64,000 bases of DNA from NCBI GenBank assembly GCA_958298945.1, contig OY282605.1, positions 9,013,811 through 9,077,810 on the forward strand, given 5' to 3'. Below are positions 21,314 through 33,340 of this stretch, piece by piece (the first letter of the stretch is position 1; each line of letters starts with the position of its first letter). A program made the position numbers and the translations under genes. The DNA comes from Atherix ibis. Taxonomy: Eukaryota > Arthropoda > Insecta > Diptera > Athericidae. Below the pieces are notes generated by a model. It was given only the letters and a program-made list of their open reading frames with translations, had not been told where the DNA came from and did not search any database.

Positions 21314-21475
21314 GATTTCTTATATAATCATTTAGAAAAAGCCTAAGCAGCAATACAAAAGTATTCAAAAAATTCTTATAATCTTAAATAATATTTCAAA
21401 CTGTAAGAAAATGTAGAAACGTCAATGTTTTGATCAAAAAAAGATACAAAATATGTACAACAAATAAATTTTTAC

Positions 21476-21605
21476 TGAAAATTTTGACTAAAAATGTTTA
21501 CTGGTAATTATAGAAAAATTTTTATAGAAAATTTTAGCGAAAATTTTTATAGAAAATTTTAGCGAAAATGTTTACCGAAAATTTTTATAGAAAATGTTTA
21601 CCGAG
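21476..21605. repeat. 13-bp A/T satellite, short block
   Basis: Units of the GAAAATTTTTATA and GAAAATTTTTACC type, identical in kind to the large array at 22586-24310. The block is cut at 21605 by the 28-bp satellite. Confidence 0.85.
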
Positions 21606-22585
21606 CTAAGGATTTCTATTAATGACTTAGCAGCTACCGATCTCTGTAATAATGGCTTAGAAGCTACATTATTATTACAGCTAAAGACTTCCAATAATGG
21701 CCTAAAAGCTACATATCTCTACTAATAAGTTGACAGTTAAATATCTCTACTGCGTCATGACAGCTACAAATCTCCGCTAACAACGTGACAGATAAAGACC
21801 TCTACTAATAACTTGAAGCTATAATTCTCTGGCAACGACTAGACAGCGGAAATCGTCTACTAATGATGATAGCTAAAGACCTCTGCTTACAACTCCACAG
21901 CTAAAAATATACACTGAGGACTTGACGGCTACAGATCTCTGCTAATTATTTGACAAGTAAAGACCTCTATTATATCTTGACAGCTATAGACCTCTGCTAG
22001 CGACTTGACAGCTAAAAATATCTACAAACGACTTGACGGCTACAGACCTCCGCCAACGAATTGACAGGTAACGACTTTTAACATAAATTGACGGCCACAA
22101 ACCTCTGCCAATGTCTTGACAGCTAAAGACCTCTACTAACAGCTTTAAAATTAAATACTTCTTCAAGCGACTTAACAGCTACCAATCTCTGCTAATAAAT
22201 TGACAGGTAAAGACTTTTATTATATTTTATCGAGACCTTTGCTAGCGACTCAACAGATAAGAACCTCTACTAAGAACTTGGCAGCTAAAGACCTCCTATA
22301 ATGACTCAACAGTAAAAAACTTACCATAACTTGACGGATAAAGACCTCTAACAACGCCTTGACAATTAAACACTTCTTCAAGCGACTTCACAGCTACCGA
22401 TCTCTGGTAATGAACTGACAGCTAAAGACCTCTATTATATCTTGACAACTCTGCTAGCGATTTGGCAGCTAAAAACCTTTGCTAAGAACTTGTCAGCTAA
22501 AGACCTCTTCTAATGACTCAACCGTAAAAGACTTTTACCATAACTTGACGGCTACAGACATCTAACAACGACTTGGTAGCTAAAC
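21606..22585 (+). repeat. 28-bp satellite, left arm
   Basis: About 34 degenerate 28-bp units of the form TTGACAGCTAAAGACCTCTA plus CTAACGAC. Good runs are 22006-22117, where five successive units are each about 28 bp. A longer variant block containing CTTCTTCAAGCGACTT recurs at 22158 and 22373 (215 bp apart). The reverse complement of the same unit forms the array at 26855-28045. Confidence 0.9.
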
Positions 22586-24310
22586 CCCCGCACTTACTGA
22601 AAATTTTTATAGAAAATTTTTATAGAAAATTTTTGCCGAAAATTTTTATAGAAAATTTTACCTGAAAATTTTTATAGAAAATTTTGAAGAAAATTTTTAT
22701 AGAAAATTTTTACGGAAAATTTTTATAGAAAATTTTGCCTGAAAATTTTTATGGAAAATTTGTACCGAAAATTTTTATAGAAAATTTTTATAGATAATTT
22801 TTATAGAAAATTTTTACCGAACATTTTGATAGAAAATTTTTACCGAAAATTTTTATAGAAAATTTTTACAGAAAATTTTTACCAAAAATTTTTATAGAAA
22901 ATTTTTACCAAAAATTTTTATAGAAAATTTTTACCGAAAATTTTTATAGAAAATTTTTACCGAAAATTGTTATAGAAAATTTTTACCGAAAATGTTTATA
23001 GAAAATTTTAGCGAAAATGTTTATAGAAAATTTTTACTGAAAATATTTATAGAAAATTTTTATAGAAAATTTTTACTGAAAATTTTTATAGAAAATTTTT
23101 ACTGAAAATTTTAATAGAAAATTTTTACTGAAAATTTTTATAGAACATTTTTACTGAAAATTTTTATAGAAAATTTTTACTGAAAATTTTTATAGAAAAT
23201 TTTTACTGAAAATTTTTATAGAAAATTTTTACTGAAAATTTTTATAGAAAATTTTTACTGAAAATTTTTATAGAAAATTTTTATTGAAAATTTTTATAGA
23301 AAATTTTTACTGAAAATTTTTATAGAAAATTTTTACTGAAAATTTTTATAGAAAATTTTTATAGAAAATTTTTATAGAAAATTTTTATAGAAAATTTTTA
23401 TAGAAAATTTTTATAGAAAATTTTTACCGAAAATGTTTATAGAAAATTTTAGCGAAAATGTTTAGCGATAATTTTTATAGAAAATTTTTACCGAAAATTG
23501 TTATAGAAAATTTTTACCAAAAATTTTTATAGAAAATTTTTACCCAAAATTTTTATAGAAAATTTTTACCAAAAATTTTTATACAAAATTTTTACAGAAA
23601 ATTTTTATTGAAAATTGTTATAAAATTTTTTTAGAAAATTTTTACTGAAAATTTTTATAGAAAATTTTTACTGAAAATTTTTACTGAAAATTTTTATAGA
23701 AAATTTTTACTGAAAATTTTTACTGAAAATTTTTATAGAAAATTTTTACTGAAAATTTTTATAGAAAATTTTTACTGAAAATTTTTATAGAAAATTTTTA
23801 CTGAAAATTTTTATAGAAAATTTTTACTGAAAATTTTTATAGAAAATTTTTACTGAAAATTTTTATAGAAAATTTTTACTGAAAATTTTTATAGAAAATT
23901 TTTATAGAAAATTTTTACTGAAAATTTTTATAGAAAATTTTTACTGAAAATTTTTATAGAAAATTTTTACTGATCATTTTTATAGAAAATTTTTACTGAA
24001 AATTTTTATAGAAAATTTTTACTGAAAATTTTTATAGAAAACTTTTACTGAAAATTGTTATAGAAAATTTTTACTGAAAATTTTTATAGAAAATTTTTAC
24101 CGAAAATTGTTATAGAAAATTTTTACCGAAAATGTTTATAGAAAATTTTAGCGAAAATTTTTATAGAAAATTTTTATAGAAAATTTTTATAGAAAATTTT
24201 TATAGAAAATTTTTATAGAAACTTTTTATAGAAAATTTTTACCGAAAATTTTTATAGAACATTTTTACCGAAAATTTTTACCAAAAAAAAATCGGTAAAA
24301 TTTTTTATAA
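22586..24310 (+). repeat. 13-bp (26-bp dimer) A/T satellite array
   Basis: Some 130 copies of a 13-bp unit, GAAAATTTTTAYN, mostly alternating GAAAATTTTTATA and GAAAATTTTTACT to give a 26-bp dimer. Sub-blocks differ: ACC-type units dominate at 22780-23010 and 23400-23600, ACT-type at 23030-23340 and 23640-24080, and pure ATA-runs at 23345-23430 and 24150-24240. The array follows directly on the 28-bp satellite. Confidence 0.95.
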
Positions 24311-24479
24311 AAAATTTTTGTCGAACAAAAAATTTGGTTATGAGGTTTATGCCGCCATTTTGTTGATACCAAATATGGTGGTACAGATTAAAATCTTCAA
24401 GTTCAGTCCATAAAAATCGGTTATCACGCGGCCAATGGGTCCAGCTTTTTCATTTTTTTTTTAAAATACGAACCTATGA

Positions 24480-24780
24480 CATCTTTAGACCAAAATAGTC
24501 ACCAGATAGTCACTTTACAGATACAATGGCTTCTCCACAGTCACCTGTGGGTTTTTAGAGCCCCACCCACATAAGGTAATTTCGCCTGTATGCAAAGCAA
24601 CCGATTGCTTAAGAAACTTCGTCCAAAAAAATCACCATTTCACACCTACTGTTCGCCGCCGATATTTATCAGTGCCAAATGATAGAGCTTTACTTTCCGA
24701 ATCACGAAATGGATAACCCGAAAATAACCATCATAAAATTTCAGTTGGGTGGGTGTAGTGAGAAATATTGCCTATTAAAG
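24480..24780 (-). mobile_element. IS630-Tc1-mariner transposase remnant
   Basis: Minus strand, 24600 to 24490: a GEITLCGWGSKNPQVTVEKPL block corresponding to the family's NKQN-IWGSENPQ-EKPLYP region. At 24690-24720 the plus strand has TTACTTTCCGAATCACGAAA, shared with 11.9 and 32.9 kb. Same family as those copies, badly truncated. Confidence 0.55.
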
Positions 24781-25959
24781 ATTTGTTTTGTTCTCTTTTT
24801 TTTTAAGGCGGAAAGATCGTTTCAAAGTTACAAAAAATTTAATTAAATTTGAATGTAAATAATTACAATTTTGTTAATTAAAAAATCGAAATCTATCAAT
24901 TAAAATTAATTGTAATATTCTTCATTTGATATGATAAAAATAAGAGCACCGGAATTATGGAATCGAGCATTTCATAATCATAGTCGAATTTGTATCGAAA
25001 AGATTTTATTCTAATTGATCCCAAAAATAAAAATTTTTTTTAAAAAAAAGTGTGGAAAATAGGGTCATAAGCGTTAATTTTATTTACAAAATCAACTTTT
25101 GTCATCACACCAAATACATGTCGTCAGTCTAATTGAAACTGTTTCAAAATTTCTTGTAAATATTTCATCATGGAAGTTTTTTTTTTCTTCATATTTTTAA
25201 CATAAAAAGCGTACACTTTCGTTAAACTTTTAATTTTTATCTTTTATAACTTCCTCCATTTAATTATCTGTTGTTTGTTTTGTTTCCATTTATTTATTCT
25301 GTCTAATAAAATTTAGTAAATTCTTTTTTTTCAAGTAAGATGAAATAAAAATTTTTATCTGAAACTAAACTTTGGAATATTTTTAATTCTTTGTTTATAT
25401 TTTCTACCTCAATCGTTCCATATAGAAAAAAAATCTACAAAATTTCATTAGTCATCATTAATTACTACTATTAGTATTACGGCTTCTTGATATGTTTCCA
25501 AGGTAATCGCCTTCTAAACTAGTTAATTTACGAAATAAATTAATATTTTTTCTTATAAATTGAACATTTCTCATTTATTTATTTATGCTAATTTATTTAA
25601 AAAATGTGCCAGATTTCCTTTTAGATCCAACGACTGTTCTTTTTGCTTTCGAAATTTTTAAATAAATTTATTGATTTCTTTTTGAATAGATTTATTGATC
25701 CTATAATTTATAGGTAAATACAAGAAAAAATTACTAATTCAAAAATATTTTTATTACTGTATTGAAATTTGACATAAAACTAAAAATAAAATGTTCACAT
25801 TTACTTAAAAAGTTAAAATTTTTGTGAAAATTATTTTTATAGCATTTGTGATGATTATTTTAAGTGAAAAGTTCTAAAAACCTGTTGTGTCAATTTCGCT
25901 GTTAATTACAAATCATGTTTGGCTATTCAAAACTATAGAAATAATGAATCTAGGCTTAG
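24781..25959. other. A/T-rich stretch, no gene seen
   Basis: Homopolymer-rich sequence between the satellites; no coding motif. Confidence 0.55.
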
Positions 25960-26854
25960 TCATGGAGGTGTAAAGCTGTTAAATATTTATATTTAAAAAG
26001 TCCGGAATTGTTAGATTTTTTGGAACGATAGGGGTCTGGAACTGTCAAAATCTGAAAAAAACGACAAACAGTTGTCAAAACCTTAAAAGACAAATTTTAG
26101 CTTCTCAAAAAAGATTTCTTAAATAATAAAATTTATAATTTTTTACTTTATCGGAACGTACCCTGAATATAAGTTAGGGGTCTGAAGCTTTAAAACCCTA
26201 AAAATTTTTGACAGTTGTACAAACTTTAAAAAAGCGTTTTCACTGATCTAAAGAGGTCAGTTCTTTAAAATATACTAATTTTCTCGACGTAAATAGAAGT
26301 CTAGAAATGATAAAGCATAAAAAAGATATCTTAAGTTCTGTAATCATTAAAATTATACTTCTTACGTTTATTTAAAAGGAGCCTTAATAAAAATAGAGGT
26401 CTTAAAAACGTTAAAAGAGGTCTAAAGCTGCTGTAAATTAAAAAAAAAAAAAAAGATCTGGGACTGGCAAGTATAGAAGAAGGTCTCAAGCTCCCAAATC
26501 ACTAAAAATGATAATGTTTCGATTTATTTAAAAGTAAATTTAATTGAAGAAAAGGTCTTGAGCTGTCAAATCTATAAAAATACAGTTTATCACTTCACCT
26601 TAAATAGCACCTGCCAAATTGTAAAAAGGGTCTGAAATTCGTAAAAATTAAAAGATAACATGGGGTCAATAACTATCAATTCGTTAAAATACAATTTTTT
26701 TATCAAAAACTATCAAAAAATTTGCGACTAGCAAAACGTAATAAAAGAGGTGGTCTGCACTTGCCAACAGTAGAAGAAGGTGTAAAGCTTTCAAAACACA
26801 TCAACAGGGCAATCTCTTCTTTCACCAAAACTTACCTTTATAATGAATAGAAGC
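25960..26854 (-). repeat. Strongly decayed extension of the 28-bp satellite
   Basis: Words such as AGGTCTGGAACTGTCAAAAT, GAGGTCTAAAGCTG and AGGTCTTGAGCTGTCAAATC recur at loose intervals. They match the AGAGGTCTTTAGCTGTCAAG core of the right arm, with A-rich sequence between. It looks like an older, diverged edge of the right-hand array. Confidence 0.55.
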
Positions 26855-28045
26855 TTTTAGCTATCGAGTCATTAGCAGAGGTATTTAAATGTCAATTCGT
26901 AAGCAGAGGTCTTTAGTTGCCAAGTCCTTAGTAGAGGTTTTTAGATGTCAAGGCGGTAGGGGAGGTCTATAGTTGGGAAGATATAATAGAGGTCTTTACC
27001 TGAACTCTATTATATCTTGACAACTATCGGTAGTTGTCAGAGATCGGTAGCTGTCCCGAAAATTATTTAACTGTAAAGTTATTAGTGGAGGTCTTTATCT
27101 ATCAAGTCGTAGTTAGAGGTTTGTAGCCGTTAAGTTGTGGTGAAAGTCTTTTGCTGTTATGTCATTAGAAGAGGTCTTTAGCTGCCATGTCCTTAGTAGA
27201 TGTTTTTAGTTGTCAATTCGTAAGCAGAGGTCTCGATAGTTTTCAAGATGTAATTAGAGGTCTTTACCTGTCAGTTCATTAGCAGAGATCGGGCTGTGAA
27301 GTCGCTTGAAGAAGTATTTAATTGTACAGCTATTAGTAGAGGTCTTTAGCTGTCAAGTCGTTCGCAGAGTGTTGTAGCTGGCAAGCTATATTAAAAGTCG
27401 TTACTTGTCAATACGTTGACAGTGGTCTGTAGCTGTCGAGCTAAAGATGTCAAGTCGTTGGCAGAGGTCTGCAGCTGTCGAGTTATATTAGATATCTTTA
27501 TCTGTCAATTCGTTGGCAGAGGTCTGTATAGCCGTTAAGTCGTTAGTAGATGTTTGAGCTGTCAATTCGCTAGCAGAGGTCTCGAGAGTTGTCAAGATAT
27601 AATAGAGGTATTTGCCTGTCAGTTCATTAGCAGAGATCGATGGCTGTGAAGTCGCTTGAAAAAGTATTTAATTGTACAATTGTTAGTAGAAGTCTTTAGC
27701 TGTCAAGTCGTTGGTAATGATCTGTAGCTGTCAAGCTATAGTAAATTACTTTATCTGTCAAATCATAGGCAGAGGTCTGTAGCCGTCATGTCGTTAGTAG
27801 ATGGCATAGAATTGTAGCTGTCAAGTCATTAGTAGAGGTCGTTACCTGTCACTTTGTTAGCGGAGATTTGTAGCTGTCACGACGCAGTAGAGATATTTAG
27901 CTGTCAAGTTATTAGTAGAGATATGTAGCTCTGAAGCCATTAGTGGAGGTCTTTAGCTGTCAAGTCTTTACCATAGATCTGTTGCTGCCAAACCACTTAT
28001 TTTAGTCCTTAGCTATCATGTTGGTAGTAGAGGTTTTAGCTATCA
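26855..28045 (-). repeat. 28-bp satellite, right arm (inverted)
   Basis: About 40 degenerate units of the type AGAGGTCTTTAGCTGTCAAG plus TCGTTAGT, the exact reverse complement of the left-arm unit. The variant block GTCGCTTGAAGAAGTATTTA occurs at 27301 and, as a near copy, at 27651, mirroring the left-arm block. At 27000-27055 a short piece is in the left-arm orientation (CTCTATTATATCTTGACAAC), a local switch. Confidence 0.9.
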
Positions 28046-30969
28046 AAGACGTTTGTTTCAACATTTAAAAAAATTAATTAAATTATAAACTTTGCCAGCC
28101 TTCGGACCTCTAAACAAAATCCAACTAAAATTGATTGTACCAAAAACATATTTAATAGAAAAAGTAGTAAAATTGTTATTAAATAAAAAACTGTCTCTAA
28201 AGTATAAAAATGATCTCATCTCATAGACTCATCAGCCTTTTCGGAACCTGGTTTTTATTTACGCGCGTAAACAACATGGGCCTTTCAGAATAACATCTTC
28301 AAAAAACGTTCAACCCTAAAGTAATAACCACTTAAGTACCATTTTTATGTGCGTACAAATAATTTTCACTTAATTTGCCTTTACAAAAGATGACTTATTT
28401 CGATGCTCCACCAAAACCAGCTTGTAATAAAAGAAAAAATCCAATCCGAAAATTGTTTGTAAACGAAAAGGTTATTAACTTTTCCATATAAAAAATACCG
28501 AATAAATTTTATTACAATATTTTTATTTTGTTTAATAACAACGGAGTAGAAAATACGCATAAGGCGGTGCCACCTCATTATTTTCGAAAATAAATAAAAA
28601 CAAAATCACACAACAAAATGGTACGATGGAAAAAAAAATATCAATAAACACTTTGAACCATGAATAATACGCAGTAATTTGTATTTACAATTTTTAACAA
28701 CTCATTGAACCCAGTTTGGTATTTGGGAGAGTGTGAGCTTATGGGAATGTAGTGTATTAAAAGCACCGCGGATTGGGGATCAGTTTCATTTAACCCAAAA
28801 ACCGAACGATAATCGTAGTTCCCTTTTCGTTCTTTGTGTCCGGGCAAGAAAAACGGCGAAATTCTACACTAATTAATGTACAAATAAATACTATTGGCTG
28901 CGACACTATTCAACCCCCACAGTTGGATGGGTGGCGGCCGTGTGTTTTGGCACGTCCACTTCTTTAAAATACCAATTATCGAAAATAAGATGCGACGAAT
29001 TTTTCTGTTCCTACCGAAACTTTTATTATTATTCCGATTCTGGCCAAGTTCACGTTCACGTTTCGAATTTATTCCAATTTAAACATGCAAGTTTGCTCAA
29101 GTTGTCAGTGTGAATCATTTTGGCCACCCACTAACAAGAAGGTAACAGTCATAATTGTGTCGTGTACAAAACTTAAAAACTTTACGATTTCTTAAATAGA
29201 GAAAATTATAATAAAACAAAAAAAAAAAACAGAAAATGTTTAAGTTGTTTTGAAAACAAAAACGAGCTTCTGTTTGCTCATTTTACTGATGAATAAGTAT
29301 GCAAATTGAAAATATACAGTCACGTCACAGTGCCCCCAAAAACCCACGTTACCACCTTCTACCCACACTCCCATTAATTTCGTATAGCAAAGGTGACAAC
29401 AATTTTTATAGGTGGATGCACTTGACCTTAAACAAGGGGAAATTATTATTTTATACACAAAACCAGTAAACAGTATTTGGGGAATCTCCAGTTCTGTTCT
29501 CGAAAAATGGGGCTTGGCATTATTCCAATCGTGCTTTTCCATAGAAATCGAAATAAATCGTTTAGGAATTCATGTTTTGTTGCATTTTTTTTTTTCATTA
29601 TTATTATTAAAAACCATAACAAATTACCATTATGACTGCATAATCTTTCGAATATTCCTTAGTGTACAGAGAAGGAAAAGAGGAGGTTTGTGCATATTTG
29701 CTTTGATGTTTACAAAAGCTCCGTGCGACGCACAAAGAATCCAAAAATTGTCTTCAGTTCTTAGTAAATTGAATTTATTGAACATCAATTATTTGTCCGG
29801 TAGTTATTGAATTAAACAAGAAATTTTAATTATTTATGCTTTTATTTATTGTTTGAAGTTTAACCGAAATAACACAATTTAACTAAAGGAATCTGCAAAA
29901 AAATTGAAAAAATTCCAAAAAGATTTGCGCTCAAAATTGAATTTTCAGAAATAAATCGTAAAATTCTGTTTACGCATGGTTTTTTTATACACTGTTTTTT
30001 TTTTTTTGATGCTATAAGAAATTAAAAATAGCTTCACCAAAAAGGACTCCAAAAAATACCTTTTAAAATGGCATAAAAATTGGTTGAAATTTTTTTTAAA
30101 AACAATTTTTCGTTAATATTTTCAGTTTTTTCTAAATTCTTTCATTAACTATGGATTGGCCAAAAAGGATCTGATTTTCTCTAATAAATTTTTTAGGAAA
30201 AATTATTCGACCTAATTTTTTTTCTTAAGTTTATTAGTTATTTTTATTTTCTATAAATGATTTTTGGAAGAAGAAAAAAAGTTTACAATTGAAGTTGGGG
30301 GCTGAAAATACTTATCCTCTGCCGTTCAGTACTCCAACAGTCGTTCAAAGCCCACTTTCGATGGTGAGAAAATTACAAATAATTGCTTTGATCCTTTATA
30401 AACTTACAAACTAATATAAGAGAATTTTTTTTTTTATTAAAACTTTTTCTATTCTTGTGTAAAAAATTGATTTTTTGCTTTTTAATTTGTTTTTCTTTTT
30501 TGCTAATGAATAAGTTTTTTTTTTCTTAAAAAAATCAGACTCTTTTTTTGGAATAACTTTCATTAAATTTCCACTAAAAATACTGACTACAAGTCATTAG
30601 CATACTTTGTAGAAGAAAAAAATTTTTTTTTCCAAATTGTTAAAAACAAAATAAATATAAAAATAATAAAAACAAATACCATTGACTCATCGTCATCTTG
30701 TTTACGTTTTGAGCTTTTGTAAATGTTTTTAACGTACTTTGTTGTGGCACTTTTCGATTACTCATTACTCATTCGCGGGGTTCGCAATAATCACAATAAT
30801 TTGTATTATTTTATAGAAAATTTATCTTTCATATTGTGTGTAGAGTTTAACATTGAAAAATTATCAAAAAAAAAACAAAATAATTCGACACTTGCGATTA
30901 TTTCCGTTAAATAATCGTTAAACAAAACAATCTGTCGATTTTGACGATAATTTTTTCCATAAAAAATTT
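28046..30969. other. No gene supported
   Basis: Mixed A/T-rich DNA with a few moderately G+C-richer patches (28640-29110, 29330-29560). Open frames there (up to 132 codons at 29412-29810) show no recognised domain. Exons of a host gene cannot be excluded. Confidence 0.45.
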
Positions 30970-32285
30970 TTCCCCCCAAAAAAAAACACAGCTTTTTTAG
31001 TAAAAACTATTACTAAAAATTTTGAAGAAACAGTTTTTACTGAAACTATAAAATTTTTATTGTAATTAATTTTTTTTTTACTGAGAGTAAATTTTTTTTG
31101 ATGGAAATGAATTTTTTTGACTGAAATTAAGAAAATTTTGCTGAATAGTTTTTAATGAAACTTTTTTACGGAAATTATTGAAAATTTTATGTTGAACGTA
31201 TTTTTTCTTTATTTAAACTGGTAAAATATGGATAAGGTTTTAACTAAAAAGTTTTTACTGAAAATAAACAAATTTTACTTAAAAAATTGTTTTGAATGAA
31301 ATTGAAAATATTTTTGGTAAAATTGGAAAATGCTTACTGAATTTTAATAAAAATGTTTAATAAAAAGTTTCAGTTAAAACTTTTTAATGAAATTGAAAAT
31401 TATTTACTAAAATTTGAGTAAAAAAAATTACTGCAAATTTCATGTTAAAAACAATTTTTTTTTAATGAAATTACAAAATTTTGTTTTAAGGTGAAAATTT
31501 TTACTGAATTTTCATTTTATTTTTACTGATATTGATAAAAATTTTGCTGAAAAGTTTTTAAATGAAAATTTGTTTACTAAAATTTACAATTTGTTTACTT
31601 AAAAACTTAAGTATTAAAAACTTTGTAGGTATTTTTTTTTTGCTAAAGTTGAAAAAATATTATTAAAAATTTAAAAATTTCTATAACTAAAATTTTAATA
31701 AAGCGTTATCCAGTTTGTGGTTAGGAAACTAAACTCCCATAAAGTATGTTATATTTGGTATTCAGATTTTTTTACTGAAATTGTATTTTTTTACTGAATA
31801 TATTGCTGAATAGTTTTCAATGAATCTTTTTTACTGAAATCGCTGAAAATTTTATGTTGAACGTATTTTTTTTTAATTAAACTAGTAAAATATGAATAAT
31901 GTTTAAACTTAAAAGTTTTTACTGAAAATAAGGAAATTTTACTTAAAAAACTGTTTTGAATGAAATTGAAAATTATTTACTAAAACTTAAAATAAAAAAA
32001 TTACTGCAAATTTCATGTAAAAAATTTTTTTTTTATTTTTATGGGAAAATTTTTACGGAATTTAAATTTTTTTTTTTATTGAAATTGATAAAAATTTTAC
32101 TGAACATTTTTCTACTAAAATTGAAACTTCAAAAAAGGATCAAAATTTTTGTAAGTAATTTTTTGTTGTTGCTAAAGTTAAAAAACTATTACTAAAAATT
32201 TGAAAATTTCTTTAACTGAAATTTGAATAAAGCGTTATCCAGTTTGTGGTTCGGAAACTAAAGTCGCATCAAATATATTTTTTTA
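30970..32285 (+). repeat. Decayed A/T repeat, tandemly duplicated
   Basis: Built from degenerate TTTTTACTGAAA/GAAAATTTTTAC words like the 13-bp satellite. Two long copies: CTGAATAGTT plus TATGTTGAACGTATTTTTT at 31141 and again at 31805, and AAGCGTTATCCAGTTTGTGG at 31701 and again at 32229. The offset falls from 664 to 528 bp, so the second copy has lost about 136 bp. Confidence 0.75.
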
Positions 32286-32289
32286 GATA

Positions 32290-33340
32290 AAATTGTTATT
32301 TTATTATATTGCTTGGACCTTGCCATTATGCCATGAAATATAAATGGCCGACTTAAGACTTATTGCAGGCCTCAATTATTTTAAGATAATTTTTGATGAT
32401 TTTTTCGTGCATTTCGAGGTGTAATTCAGCCATTAGTAAACGGATGTTGGTTTTTAAATGAACTAAAGTTTAAAAAATGTCTATGTAAATATAATCTTTC
32501 ACGGAGTTTTAAAATACCGTCAAATTGTATGATTTTAGAGACCAATTGACATCACCAAATCTGGCAAATACATGGACTGTGAAGTTTTCACTCAATAAAG
32601 ACAAAATTTATCATATTGTATGGATTTTGGTACCAGCCGGGTCAATTTTCATAGAAACAATAACTTTTTCACAGTAGCTTATGGGTTTTCAGAGCTTATT
32701 AACATATTCACCGGGCGAAGAACATTTTGTTCGAAAAATTTGCATCTAAAACCTGTTGTTCCAGCCCCCAAACAGCGTATTTTATGCACAATTTGAACGC
32801 ATCGATTGATTATGAAATTATCCATAATATAAAATGGCAAACCCTTAAGTAGACAAATACTTTCTTGGATGATTTTTTATTAGGCAACTATCATCAAATG
32901 ACGAGTCTATACTTTCCGTACCACGAAATGGATAAAAGTTGCCTTAAGCAATTTGTCTGTTAAAAATAAAAAAATTTTTTTTAACCTAAAATTTTTAAAT
33001 TATAAAAAAATATTTTTAACTAAAAAGTTTCAAGTGGAATTTTGTTTGATAAAATAATAAAATTTTCTTACTAACATTGAAAATTTTTAAAAAAAAGTCT
33101 ACAGTTGCTAAATTTTTTTACTGAAGAATTTTTACTAAAAAAAAAATTCTTTATAAAAAAATTCTCTATGAAATTGAAAAAAAAAAATTTGCAAAGACGC
33201 AAAATTAAACAAAGCCTTCTTCCCGTGTTCTTATCAAAACAATGAATTTAAACAAACACCCCTGCCCCAACCTTCTTTAGGAAAAAATATCGGAAAGAGA
33301 CTCGATCGAGGATAAGAATTAGAATCACACAAAAAAACCT
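32290..33340 (-). mobile_element. IS630-Tc1-mariner relic plus shared repeat
   Basis: Minus strand: FFEQNVL (about 32735), ISSENP-ATVKK (about 32680), YTSKCTKKSSKII (about 32410) and IMARSKQYNK (about 32310). The last phrase matches KMARSKQYNEK at 62.47 kb, so these are the C-termini of the same transposase. From 32750 to 33060 it matches 11766-12050, and 33205-33330 matches the start of the 12-15 kb tandem units. One old insertion of the composite family explains the whole interval. Confidence 0.65.

Noticed and set aside
21606..22585. 28-bp direct repeats as a CRISPR array
   Set aside because: The units follow each other without spacers, are degenerate, and lie in a genome full of eukaryotic transposons; no cas-like gene is present.
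22586..24310. CENP-B box in the satellite
   Set aside because: No TTCG…A…CGGG-type core occurs in the 13-bp or 28-bp units, so a direct link to the CENP-B-like gene is not supported by sequence.
29412..29810. 132-codon frame as a gene
   Set aside because: Composition mixes ordinary and T-rich-derived residues, with no domain recognised. Kept only as an open question under the 28-31 kb region.
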